DNA of 64,000 nucleotides from CAUPWF01 sp036656615 (GTDB taxonomy: Bacteria; Bacillota; Clostridia; Lachnospirales; Lachnospiraceae): assembly GCA_036656615.1 (NCBI GenBank), contig JAVXHY010000009.1:1-64000 (forward strand), in the 5' to 3' direction. Below, in pieces: positions 35,994-45,032 of the stretch; position 1 is the first letter of the stretch, and each line of letters starts with the position of its first letter. The notes beneath the pieces were generated by a model. The model did no database searches. It was not told the DNA's origin and saw only the letters and a list, made by a program, of their open reading frames with translations. The translations under genes were made by a program, and so were the position numbers.

Positions 35994-37403
35994 ATGAAAA
36001 GAAAATGGGCAGCAGCAGCCATACTGTTATTTTTAATACTTTCCGTAGGACTGATTAATTATGTGATAAAGCCACAAATGATAGCAGAGGAAACGAAACA
36101 AAAAGAAGCAAAACTTGCTGCTGAGAAAAAACAAGAAGATAAAAGACCACATCAAAAAGATATCTTCTCCTCACACCTGCCAATTATAACCGTAGAAACA
36201 AAGGGTCAGGATATTCAAAAAGAGAGTGTGATCTGGGGAACCATGAAGGTATTTGACCAAAATAAGGCACTGAATTATTTGGACGATGAGCCACAATATT
36301 CCTTGCCGATTACGATTAAATATCGTGGGAACTCATCCTATCTTGCTTTTGATAAAAAGCAGTATCGTGTGGAAACTTACAAGAAAGCGCATACAGAGGA
36401 TAAAGATCAAATCCAATTTTTAGGTATGAAAAGTGATTCGGATTGGGTATTGAATGCCCCTTTTTTGGATCGTACACTCTTGCGGAATCATTTGATGTAT
36501 GGTGTTGCAAGGGAAACGATGACTTGGGCTCCAGACACTCGGTATTGTGAATTGTTTTTAAATGGAAAGTACCAAGGTCTATATCTTGCCATTGAGCCAG
36601 TAGGAGTATCCCCTAATCGTATAAAACTGCAAACAGTTTCGTCAATTACAGGTGAAACAGCATATCTTGTAAAGCGCGATAGAGAAGGCAGTGAGACAAA
36701 TGAACTGGATAATTTCGGTACCTATGCAGCTTTGACTTCTCAAAAGCTAAGCATTTCTTATCCAAAGAGTTCAAAAATAACAAAAAAACAATTGGACTAT
36801 ATTCAAAATGATATCAGTAAATTTGAACGCGTGTTGTATTCGGATTATTTCAAAGACAAGGAACAAGGATATAAAGCTTACATTGATATGGATTCTTTTG
36901 TTACATATTATGTACTGAATGAATTTTTTATGAATAATGATGCAGGTACATTATCTACCTATATGTATAAGGACCTTGGGGGCAAACTATGTATGTCCGT
37001 ATGGGATTTTAATAATGCACTGGATAATTATGCATGGCATGTTACCCAGACGGATGGATTCTTTGTAAATGAAAACTGTTGGTTCAAACCATTATTTAAG
37101 GATGAGGAATTCACAAGGCAGGTGGTGGATAAATACCGATTGCTACGGGAAACAGTTCTAAGTGATGCGTATCTAATAGAAGAAATTGATCAGACAGTGG
37201 AGCTGCTTGGACCAGCCATTGATCGTAATTTTACTATTTGGGGGTACACCTTTATAGAGCCACTGCAAAGTCAGGATGAACATGGTAATGATGTTGATCC
37301 GAAAAGCTATGCAGAGGCATTGGAGCATTTGAAAAGTACTATTATAAAGAGGGGAAAATTCATGGATGAGAATATTGAAGCTCTATATCAATATAGCAGA
37401 TAA
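35994..37403 (+). CDS. CotH-family extracytoplasmic protein kinase
   Basis: A 469-residue protein with an N-terminal signal anchor (about 5-24) followed by a charged coiled stretch (30-55) and a CotH domain. The atypical kinase motifs are present: the R-G-N-S-S segment near 111-115 with K121/K122, N-N-D-A (314-317) and W-D-F-N (337-340), the latter corresponding to the metal-binding aspartate. B. subtilis CotH phosphorylates spore coat proteins; bacterial paralogues outside spores act at the cell surface. Here it sits in a polysaccharide operon beside VTC and DUF4956 genes, so a surface protein or polymer could be its substrate. Confidence 0.87.
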   Translation: MKRKWAAAAILLFLILSVGLINYVIKPQMIAEETKQKEAKLAAEKKQEDKRPHQKDIFSSHLPIITVETKGQDIQKESVIWGTMKVFDQNKALNYLDDEPQYSLPITIKYRGNSSYLAFDKKQYRVETYKKAHTEDKDQIQFLGMKSDSDWVLNAPFLDRTLLRNHLMYGVARETMTWAPDTRYCELFLNGKYQGLYLAIEPVGVSPNRIKLQTVSSITGETAYLVKRDREGSETNELDNFGTYAALTSQKLSISYPKSSKITKKQLDYIQNDISKFERVLYSDYFKDKEQGYKAYIDMDSFVTYYVLNEFFMNNDAGTLSTYMYKDLGGKLCMSVWDFNNALDNYAWHVTQTDGFFVNENCWFKPLFKDEEFTRQVVDKYRLLRETVLSDAYLIEEIDQTVELLGPAIDRNFTIWGYTFIEPLQSQDEHGNDVDPKSYAEALEHLKSTIIKRGKFMDENIEALYQYSR

Positions 37404-37468
37404 GGTATGGAGATATTGCTAGAATGGATTTAAAGTATTTGCTTAGAATATAGAAATGGAGGGCATAT

Positions 37469-39604
37469 ATGAAAAAGCAGAACAAACGTCTCAAGTGGGC
37501 AATCCCTATCCTATTCTTTGCTGTACTGCTTATTGCGGTGGGTATATTTTGCTTTCTGTATTATGATACTACAGTGGCCTTACCAATTCATAACAGTAGT
37601 GAGGTTACACCAATTTTTCGATGCAATGAAAAACAAATAGAACACTATGAACAAGGTGAATGGAAAGAATTTACAACAAAAGGAGTCACGATTCATTCAT
37701 CCTTACCAGGTGGTAAAAAAGTGTCTACAGAATTATATTTGGATTGGTTCCAGGAAATTGCAGATATGAATGCAAATGTTATAGAAGTTGCAGATAAAAT
37801 GAATCCTGATTTTTATAAGGCATTTTATATGTATAATTCTAAGGCAAGCGAACCTTTGTTTTTATTACAGGGGGTGAGCCTTTCGGAAAAAGAATATGCA
37901 CATATGCAGGATGCATTAACAGGTCGATTAGAAGAAAAACTAACAGATGCAGGGTGTGAAATGATTAATATATTGCATGGAATCGGAGACCGGTCCTATG
38001 CATGGGATGTTTCCCCATGGGTCATGGGCTATTTAGTTGGTGATAAATGGGACTCAAAACTCGTACTTTATACAAATGATGTAGGACGGGATGATACCGG
38101 TTACAAAGGGAAGTATTGTAGTACATGGGAAAATTCCAGTGCGTTTGAAACCATCCTTGCACGAGTGGCAGATCATTTGTTTACATATGAAACTGGTAAA
38201 TTCAAGACTCAAAAATTACTTGCTTTTCGTAATAGTGCATTCACAGATCCCTTGATTCATGATACAACCTTTAGTCCGGGTCTGTATGAAAATCTAGCCC
38301 ATGTGAATACTCAGGTGATTTCTATGAGTAAATATGTAAAAACAGGCTACTTTGCTGCTTATGATCTGAATACCTATGAACCACAATTCCTTAGTTTTGA
38401 CCCTGCATATACCGAAAATCAGAATCCAAAGGGAAAGCCGGATGCCTTTTATACTTATCTTACCAAGTTAAATGAATACCATATGTACATGCCAATTATT
38501 GCATCTACATTTGGACTTCCGGTTTCTAGAGGAGTTGCAGGTGTGGATGAAGTGTCTGGCCGAAATGGTGGTGGACTGTCAGAAGAAGAACAGGCGGTCA
38601 TGCTTCGTGAATTATATACAGATATGATTGAGGCCGGATTTGAAGGTGGTTGTTTGGCGGGGTGGCAGGATGATTGGTCAGCTAATACCTGGAATTGCCA
38701 AAGCGTGTCCATACCCAATACTCTTTCAAATTGGAAGGATGTGCAGTCAGCAAACCAAAGCATGGGAATTCTTGCAGTAGATTCAGGTGATCAGGATTCT
38801 GTCTGCTATCCAGATGGGAAGTATACCGAATGGGAGGGTGTTGCGCCGCTGTTAGAAGATCAGGGAATCATGGTGCAGACTTTATTTGATGAAACGTATT
38901 TGTATTTCAAACTACATATTCCCGGCTATGTGCCATCTGATCAGAAGGTAATATTGCCCTTAGATATTGCTCCGCGTATTGGAACGACCAATGACCAAAC
39001 CAATCAAGTACAATATGACCGAAAGGCTGATTTCGCACTGGTTATTCAAGACAAGGATACATCAAGTCTGATGGTACATCAGCGCTATGATGCATATGAT
39101 GCACAACATCATTTTGAAGAAACCAAAGAGAATATATATTTTAAAAATACGATGCCACCAGAAAATGGAGATGAATTCACAATTGTACGTCAGTATGTGC
39201 GTAAACACTATTTTAATGCACAGCATGTACTAGAACCGCCAAAGGCTTTCAATACAGGTGCATTACATCATGGTAATGGAAATCCATCGGCTTTAGAGTA
39301 TGATTCACTTTCCGATTTCTATATCAATGGTGAGGATATAGAAGTTCGTATTCCATGGGCGCTGCTTAATGTGGCAGATCCTCCAGGTGGTAAAAGACTG
39401 GATGACTTTTATGCCAATTATGGAGTGGAATTTCGTAATCTTTCGGAAATACATGTGGGATTCGTGTGGCAGGCAAATGGTAATGGTGTCACGATCAAAA
39501 GCAGTCCCATTTCACTTGATCAATGGGATGAAAAACCCAAGTATCATTTTCGGAAACGACTTGCTTATGATAGTATGAAAGAGATATTTGAATATGTTAA
39601 ATAA
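37469..39604 (+). CDS. Secreted/anchored TIM-barrel-like protein with C-terminal carbohydrate-binding-like domain
   Basis: A 711-residue protein with a single N-terminal anchor (about 10-31). Residues 60-430 have the alternation expected of a TIM-barrel glycosidase (L-Y-L-D-W-F-Q-E-I-A-D-M-N-A-N-V-I-E-V near 100, A-G-F-E-G-G-C-L-A-G-W-Q-D-D-W near 400), although I cannot name a GH family or assign the acid/base pair. Residues 450-700 look like a DOMON or CBM9-like sandwich (L-F-D-E-T-Y-L-Y-F-K-L-H-I-P). It is well placed to trim or guide the polymer outside the membrane. GGAGGGC precedes ATG 37469. Confidence 0.7.
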   Translation: MKKQNKRLKWAIPILFFAVLLIAVGIFCFLYYDTTVALPIHNSSEVTPIFRCNEKQIEHYEQGEWKEFTTKGVTIHSSLPGGKKVSTELYLDWFQEIADMNANVIEVADKMNPDFYKAFYMYNSKASEPLFLLQGVSLSEKEYAHMQDALTGRLEEKLTDAGCEMINILHGIGDRSYAWDVSPWVMGYLVGDKWDSKLVLYTNDVGRDDTGYKGKYCSTWENSSAFETILARVADHLFTYETGKFKTQKLLAFRNSAFTDPLIHDTTFSPGLYENLAHVNTQVISMSKYVKTGYFAAYDLNTYEPQFLSFDPAYTENQNPKGKPDAFYTYLTKLNEYHMYMPIIASTFGLPVSRGVAGVDEVSGRNGGGLSEEEQAVMLRELYTDMIEAGFEGGCLAGWQDDWSANTWNCQSVSIPNTLSNWKDVQSANQSMGILAVDSGDQDSVCYPDGKYTEWEGVAPLLEDQGIMVQTLFDETYLYFKLHIPGYVPSDQKVILPLDIAPRIGTTNDQTNQVQYDRKADFALVIQDKDTSSLMVHQRYDAYDAQHHFEETKENIYFKNTMPPENGDEFTIVRQYVRKHYFNAQHVLEPPKAFNTGALHHGNGNPSALEYDSLSDFYINGEDIEVRIPWALLNVADPPGGKRLDDFYANYGVEFRNLSEIHVGFVWQANGNGVTIKSSPISLDQWDEKPKYHFRKRLAYDSMKEIFEYVK

Positions 39605-39626
39605 AAAGGGATAGGAAAAACGTAAT

Positions 39627-40874
39627 ATGATAAAAAAAGAAAAAATCTATGCGTTGATTGTTTTGTTAGCGGGAGCAACTCTTGTATTGATTGCATTGTC
39701 ATCCTGGAGAAATGACAAGCTTCGCACACAATATAATGAAAGAGCAGAGGCTTATCATCAGCAGGCTGATATAGAAAAGAAGTGGCTTATTACTACACAA
39801 CTCTCAAATGGTGCTTTTGCAAAACGTCCGGAGAATCAGGGCAATGCATCTGTGGTACCATACTTTTCCTGCTTTACGGCTCTTGCGCTGATAGATGGGG
39901 ATGAAAAAGGGGAATACCGTGAACAGGTAAGAGATTACATCGACTGGCATTTTGCCCATTTAAATGATAAAAAAGAAGATTACAACGGTGTTGCTGGAAC
40001 CATCTACAATTATGATGTAGTGATAGAAAATGGAATCGTTACAAAGGAACAATCCACGGGAGAGTATGACTCTACAGACTCTTATGCAGCAACTTTTCTA
40101 TCCCTTGTATATGGATTCGCAAGACAATATGAAGAACAGGAATATCTGGAAAATCATAAGACAGAGCTGCTGGCTGTTTCTAATGCTATGTTGGAAACAA
40201 TGAATCACGGGTTAAGTTATTCAAAACCGGATTACAAAATAAAATTTCTAATGGATAATGCAGAAGTGTATGCTGGATGTCAGGATATGTCTGAACTGAT
40301 TACCATGCTTAAGCTAGATACTTCTGGATCCAATCAAGAGGAATTTGTTGAATTAAAGAAACAATTAGTAAAGAACCAGAAGGTATTGCGCAAGAATATT
40401 CAAGGGTTATGGAATCAGAAAGGTCAATACTATGAACCGGCAGTGGGTACTTCGGGTGAGCCTGCCTCTGAGTTTGAATGGGAGGAATTCTATCCAAGTG
40501 CAGCATCGCAGCTGTTTCCGGTTATATTTGGTGTTGTAACACCCCAAGATGTATATTCCAAAGAAGTGTACAAACAATTTTCATCGGTTTATCAATGGGA
40601 AGAATTGGAACATTATTATGATGGGAAAGCTTCATTTTATTGGAGCATGCTTGCTTATGCAGGAGCTTGCATGGGGGATGAGGATCGTGTAAATACCTAT
40701 ATAAAAAGCTATTGTAAAGAGACGAAAATAGGACATGAAAAACCGCTTTATAATGCAGATTCTGCATGGATGATTCGTTCCTGTGAATATATGGCGAACA
40801 CATATAAAGAAAAACCAATTGGACTGATACAAGTCTGTATGGAAAAAATAAAAAGGCTGGAAAATCAATTATGA
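39627..40874 (+). CDS. Membrane-anchored six-hairpin-glycosidase-like protein
   Basis: A 415-residue protein with an N-terminal anchor (about 7-25). The rest is helical, with repeated helix pairs and aromatic-acidic motifs (K-W-L-I-T-T-Q-L-S-N-G-A-F-A-K-R, Y-D-S-T-D-S-Y-A-A-T-F, Y-N-A-D-S-A-W-M-I-R-S) reminiscent of (alpha/alpha)6-barrel hydrolases and lyases. No specific family can be named. As the second exported carbohydrate-active-looking protein of the operon it might edit the nascent polymer. Its stop overlaps the epimerase start (ATGA). Confidence 0.65.
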   Translation: MIKKEKIYALIVLLAGATLVLIALSSWRNDKLRTQYNERAEAYHQQADIEKKWLITTQLSNGAFAKRPENQGNASVVPYFSCFTALALIDGDEKGEYREQVRDYIDWHFAHLNDKKEDYNGVAGTIYNYDVVIENGIVTKEQSTGEYDSTDSYAATFLSLVYGFARQYEEQEYLENHKTELLAVSNAMLETMNHGLSYSKPDYKIKFLMDNAEVYAGCQDMSELITMLKLDTSGSNQEEFVELKKQLVKNQKVLRKNIQGLWNQKGQYYEPAVGTSGEPASEFEWEEFYPSAASQLFPVIFGVVTPQDVYSKEVYKQFSSVYQWEELEHYYDGKASFYWSMLAYAGACMGDEDRVNTYIKSYCKETKIGHEKPLYNADSAWMIRSCEYMANTYKEKPIGLIQVCMEKIKRLENQL

Positions 40875-41971
40875 AAAAAGTAATGCTAGTTTTTGGCACA
40901 CGTCCTGAAGCAATTAAAATGTGCCCATTGGTGAATGAATTTAACAACCATCCCGAATTGCAGACGGTTGTTTGTGTTACAGGACAGCATCGACAAATGT
41001 TAGATCAAGTGCTTGAGGCATTTAAAGTTATACCTAATTATGATTTGTCTATTATGAAGGAGAATCAAACGCTGTTCGATGTAACGACCAATATTTTAGA
41101 AAGAATACGAGTAGTTTTAGAAAGTGAACATCCAGATATTGTATTGGTACATGGGGATACATCTACTACCTTTGTTACTGCTTTAGCATGTTTCTATCTG
41201 CAGATTCCAGTAGGACATGTAGAAGCAGGTCTGCGTACGTACAATATTTATTCTCCTTATCCAGAGGAGTTTAATCGTCAGGCAGTTGGAATTATTGCAA
41301 CATATCATTTCGCTCCCACTACAATTTCTCGTGATAATCTGCTGCGTGAGGGAAAGTCAAAGGACAGTATCTATGTAACAGGCAACACAGCTATTGATGC
41401 TTTACAGACAACGGTTCATAGTGATTACACCCATCCGGAATTGGAGTGGGCAAAGGGGAGCCGTTTGATTATGTTAACGGCACATCGACGTGAGAACTTA
41501 GGCGAGCCTATGCGTCATATGTTTTGTGCGATTAAGCGTATTGTGGATGAACATTTGGATTTGAAGGTTATTTATCCGATTCATATGAATCCAATAGTGC
41601 GTCAGATGGCAGCAGATGTATTTGGTGAAGATGAGCGGTTTCATATTATTGAACCACTGGATGTAGTAGATTTTCATAATTTTCTAGCTCATAGTTTTTT
41701 TATTTTGACGGATAGTGGTGGAATTCAAGAGGAGGCTCCAAGTCTTGGCAAACCAGTTCTAGTTATGCGGGATACAACGGAACGTCCAGAAGGAATCGCT
41801 GCTGGTACTCTGAGGCTGGTTGGAACAAATGAAAATACAATTTACAAAGAATGCAAACGTTTGTTGACAGATGCGGAAGTATATCAAGCAATGTCTCATG
41901 CGTCTAATCCATATGGGGATGGATGTGCCTGTAAGCGAATTGCAAGTATTATTTGTAAAAATTCTTTATAA
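40871..41971 (+). CDS. wecB: UDP-N-acetylglucosamine 2-epimerase (non-hydrolysing)
   Basis: A 366-residue cytosolic enzyme that interconverts UDP-GlcNAc and UDP-ManNAc. The family pattern is complete: F-G-T-R-P-E-A-I-K-M at the start, H-G-D-T-S-T-T, H-V-E-A-G-L-R-T, P-E-E-F-N-R-Q, and the UDP-binding T-D-S-G-G-I-Q-E-E-A-P and T-E-R-P-E near the end. It is translationally coupled to the preceding gene and is the last gene of the operon, so it probably supplies ManNAc or a derivative for the polymer. Confidence 0.92.
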   Translation: MKKVMLVFGTRPEAIKMCPLVNEFNNHPELQTVVCVTGQHRQMLDQVLEAFKVIPNYDLSIMKENQTLFDVTTNILERIRVVLESEHPDIVLVHGDTSTTFVTALACFYLQIPVGHVEAGLRTYNIYSPYPEEFNRQAVGIIATYHFAPTTISRDNLLREGKSKDSIYVTGNTAIDALQTTVHSDYTHPELEWAKGSRLIMLTAHRRENLGEPMRHMFCAIKRIVDEHLDLKVIYPIHMNPIVRQMAADVFGEDERFHIIEPLDVVDFHNFLAHSFFILTDSGGIQEEAPSLGKPVLVMRDTTERPEGIAAGTLRLVGTNENTIYKECKRLLTDAEVYQAMSHASNPYGDGCACKRIASIICKNSL

Positions 41972-42142
41972 TTGGGTGTAAAAGCCTTGAAAATACCATA
42001 ATATGAACATAAACAACAAAATGATATCTTGAAAACCCCCGTGTAATATGGTAAAGTTATGAACGATATATGGATGGAAAGAAGATGTTTACTAAAATAC
42101 CAAATTCCATACTATGTTTCATAACAAACAGGAGGATAACAC

Positions 42143-43726
42143 ATGAATATATTATCCATTATATCGATTGTCATTTACACATCTTTTTGTATAGGTGCAG
42201 TGCAAATGCTGACTGCAGAAAGAAAAAGTGTTTTAAATATATCAGCTAGTATTGTTCTATTGAGCTTGGGTTGGTGGTCTTTTTGTAACTCTTATTTTTT
42301 CGCATCAGCCACTTCAGAGCAGGCGCTCTTTTGGCATAAACTAGGCTCCATAGGGTGGTGTGGATTTGTAGCTTTTACAGCATACTATTTCTATGCATTA
42401 ACCAATTATAATCAAAAAATCATGGCGTGGTGGAAACAAATTTTGTTTTTTATCCCAGCAGTTATTCTGATCATTCGAAATCTATCTGGTACAACCACTT
42501 CTTTAGCACAACGTATTATTCCATCCATCAATGGCTGGGGCTGGACTTATGAAAATTCCATAGATTCATTTTGGCTATGGGCATATTTGATTTATGTGGT
42601 TGTATATTTTGGGATTGCATTTTATCTCTTATATCAATGGGGTAAACTAGTAAAACATAAGATGAAAAGAGAAATGGCAATTAGATTCATTGTTTTAGAC
42701 GTCTTAACTATATTCTTTGGAGTAGTTACAGATGTTATTCTTCCTCTGACATGGCCAAGCATTCCAGCCATGGCAAGCATAGGAACAGCATTTTTTGGTA
42801 TCGGATATTTTGCCGTTATTTATAGACAGGATGTGTTTAACATTAATTTGGTAATTTCGTCTGACGATATTTTGCAAGTAAGTAATAATTCCATATTTGT
42901 AATTGATGAGAATAAGGAAATATTAAAGTATAATAACGCAGTTACTCATTTACTAGACTACAATAAATGGGAACTAATTGGGACGGACTTTATGAAGCTG
43001 ATCATAGGGACTCTTGATTTTAGTCAACTGGATTCCAATGAAGATTTAATAAATACGGAAGTAAAAATGCAATGCAAGAAGGGAAGAATTAAGGATGTAT
43101 TAATTTCTGCTTCTATAGCAAAGGATCAGCGTCATAATTTCTTGTGCGTTATTATTTCCTGTCAAGATGTTTCGAAGCAAAAGAGAACTCAGGCAGAGCT
43201 TGAGATTGAACGGGAAAAGTATCATAGGCTTGCAAATGACTACCAAAGACTTGCTTATTATGATCCACTCACCAATCTGCCGAATCGTAGACAGTTCTTT
43301 GATGTATTAATGAACTTTGAACAAATGTATCAAAAGGAAAAGAAAGATTTTGCTGTCTTTGTGTTGGATCTCGATAACTTTAAACTTATTAATGATACAT
43401 ACGGTCATGCAGTTGGGGATGAATTGTTGAAAGCAACTGCAAAGAAACTTCAAATTTGCTTGGATGATGAGGAATTTGTAGCAAGACTGGGTGGAGATGA
43501 GTTTATGATCCTTATGCCTTGTTCAGAGATTTCTTATGTGAAGTGCAAGATGAAGAGAATCCAAGAAGAATTTGGCAGGGCAATCATATTTGACGGACAT
43601 ACACATGCAATGCGAATTTCTGTTGGATATGGTATATACTCTCAAATAGAGGATACAACAGTTTTGATACGGATGGCAGATGAAGCGATGTATCATGATA
43701 AAAATATACATATGACAATGTGTTAA
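42143..43726 (+). CDS. Membrane diguanylate cyclase (7TM-PAS-GGDEF)
   Basis: A 527-residue protein. Residues 1-235 contain seven helices of the type found at the N-terminus of many Clostridial sensor kinases (HisKA_7TM), followed by a PAS domain (about 245-345), a short coiled coil, and a GGDEF domain with G-G-D-E-F at 450-454. The inhibitory I-site RxxD is absent (D-D-E-E instead), so product inhibition is not expected. It should make c-di-GMP in response to an external or membrane signal. AGGAGGA precedes ATG 42143. It lies 171 bases after the polymer operon, on the same strand. Confidence 0.9.
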   Translation: MNILSIISIVIYTSFCIGAVQMLTAERKSVLNISASIVLLSLGWWSFCNSYFFASATSEQALFWHKLGSIGWCGFVAFTAYYFYALTNYNQKIMAWWKQILFFIPAVILIIRNLSGTTTSLAQRIIPSINGWGWTYENSIDSFWLWAYLIYVVVYFGIAFYLLYQWGKLVKHKMKREMAIRFIVLDVLTIFFGVVTDVILPLTWPSIPAMASIGTAFFGIGYFAVIYRQDVFNINLVISSDDILQVSNNSIFVIDENKEILKYNNAVTHLLDYNKWELIGTDFMKLIIGTLDFSQLDSNEDLINTEVKMQCKKGRIKDVLISASIAKDQRHNFLCVIISCQDVSKQKRTQAELEIEREKYHRLANDYQRLAYYDPLTNLPNRRQFFDVLMNFEQMYQKEKKDFAVFVLDLDNFKLINDTYGHAVGDELLKATAKKLQICLDDEEFVARLGGDEFMILMPCSEISYVKCKMKRIQEEFGRAIIFDGHTHAMRISVGYGIYSQIEDTTVLIRMADEAMYHDKNIHMTMC

Positions 43727-43737
43727 AGCATTATTTC

Positions 43738-43780
43738 CATACACCCATGTACATTCTATATTTATGTATATGGGTGTATG
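43738..43780. repeat. Inverted repeat between two GGDEF genes
   Basis: CATACACCCA (43738-43747) and TGGGTGTATG (43771-43780). It lies just after a stop codon but has no T-tract, so it may be an mRNA end stabiliser rather than an intrinsic terminator. Confidence 0.5.
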
Positions 43781-43897
43781 TGTATGTATAAAAAAAATCG
43801 AACTATCCATAGTAAAATGAAAGAAATTATGATAAACTAGAAAACAGAGAAAATGCAGAATGAGATAGAAACATTGATAAATTGAGGAGGGAATCTC

Positions 43898-44881
43898 ATG
43901 ACGGATCAAGAGTTTTGCTGTAGTCGTACAAAGACATTTTGGCATTATTATGTCTTAAAACCAACCAAAGAGCATTTCGATAAAATCGTTTCTTATTTCT
44001 CAGAGGAACTAGTTCTGATTGGCACAGGAAAGCATGAATTTTTTACTGATTTGGATCAAATGATGAAGAATATAGAGCAGATTCAATCGGGAACGGAGCC
44101 GGTTTGTTTTAATGTGATTGATGAATGGTATGAATGTCTGACTATATCATCGAATGTATATCTTGTTTACGGAGGACTATGGGCGCGTCAACATGAGTTG
44201 TCAGATAGTGAAATACCTATTGATATGGATGTAAGATTTAGTGTTCTATATCGAAAACATAATAAGAAATGGGAGATTATCCACATCCATCACTCTATTC
44301 CTTTTGCAGAACAGCAGCATGGAGAATATTATCCCAAATCCTTAAGCGAGAAAGCAAAGGAAGCCATGAGTCTTGCTAAGCAGTTTGAAAAGAAATCGGA
44401 ATTGGATTTGATGACAGAACTTTATAATAATGAGTCGTTCAAACTATATGCACAGCAACAAATGAACGTGACAGAAGTGGGAAATATGTATGTATTTGAT
44501 ATTGACTATTTCAAACAGGTCAATGATAATCATGGACATATGGCAGGTGATGAATTGCTGAAGCTATTTTCTCAATTTTTAAAACAAAACTTTAGTGATT
44601 ATGCTATCATTGGCAGAATGGGTGGGGACGAGTTCGCCATATTTGAATACATACCTTTGGATAAAGAGGATACCATTCAAAAGATTCTATCTATGCAAAA
44701 AAATTTCGAACAGTCTGCCAAGAAAATGCTAGAACATGGTACTGCAAGTTATTCGGTTGGCATTGCATCCATGATCAGAAATCATCACTATACCTATGAT
44801 ACCTTGTATGCCAATGCAGATCGAGCACTTTATCAAGCAAAGCAGGTAGGACGACAGACTTATTATTGGTATGATGAATAA
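43898..44881 (+). CDS. Soluble diguanylate cyclase with SnoaL/NTF2-like N-terminal domain
   Basis: A 327-residue cytosolic protein without membrane helices. The first 145 residues look like the cone-shaped SnoaL/NTF2 ligand-binding fold (Y-F-S-E-E-L-V-L-I-G-T-G near 30-40, F-S-V-L-Y-R-K-H-N-K-K-W-E-I-I-H-I-H-H-S near 108-128), followed by a GGDEF domain with G-G-D-E-F at 242-246. No I-site is visible. A small-molecule ligand might bind the first domain and set cyclase activity. GAGGAGGGAA precedes ATG 43898. Confidence 0.85.
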   Translation: MTDQEFCCSRTKTFWHYYVLKPTKEHFDKIVSYFSEELVLIGTGKHEFFTDLDQMMKNIEQIQSGTEPVCFNVIDEWYECLTISSNVYLVYGGLWARQHELSDSEIPIDMDVRFSVLYRKHNKKWEIIHIHHSIPFAEQQHGEYYPKSLSEKAKEAMSLAKQFEKKSELDLMTELYNNESFKLYAQQQMNVTEVGNMYVFDIDYFKQVNDNHGHMAGDELLKLFSQFLKQNFSDYAIIGRMGGDEFAIFEYIPLDKEDTIQKILSMQKNFEQSAKKMLEHGTASYSVGIASMIRNHHYTYDTLYANADRALYQAKQVGRQTYYWYDE

Positions 44882-44896
44882 GTACTTGATGAGATC

Positions 44897-44926
44897 AAAC
44901 AGAGCCAGTTATGTTGGCTCTGTTTT
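44897..44926 (+). terminator. Intrinsic terminator
   Basis: AAACAGAGCCA (44897-44907) pairs with TGGCTCTGTTT (44915-44925), followed by a short T-run. It ends the SnoaL-GGDEF gene. Confidence 0.85.
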
Positions 44927-45032
44927 AGTATGAAAATACAGCCAATAATTGTAAGATTGTATCGTAAAATTTAGAAAACTATGATAATATGTAGCTATAG
45001 ACAGATAAAACAAAAGTGAAAGGAGATTGAGA

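Noticed and set aside
29460..41971. Pel-type exopolysaccharide operon
   Set aside because: No PelF-like GT4 gene, PelG transporter or PelD/E/A homologue could be recognised; the synthase is GT2.
43738..43780. Intrinsic terminator after the 7TM-GGDEF gene
   Set aside because: The stem has no T-tract in either direction; kept only as an inverted repeat.
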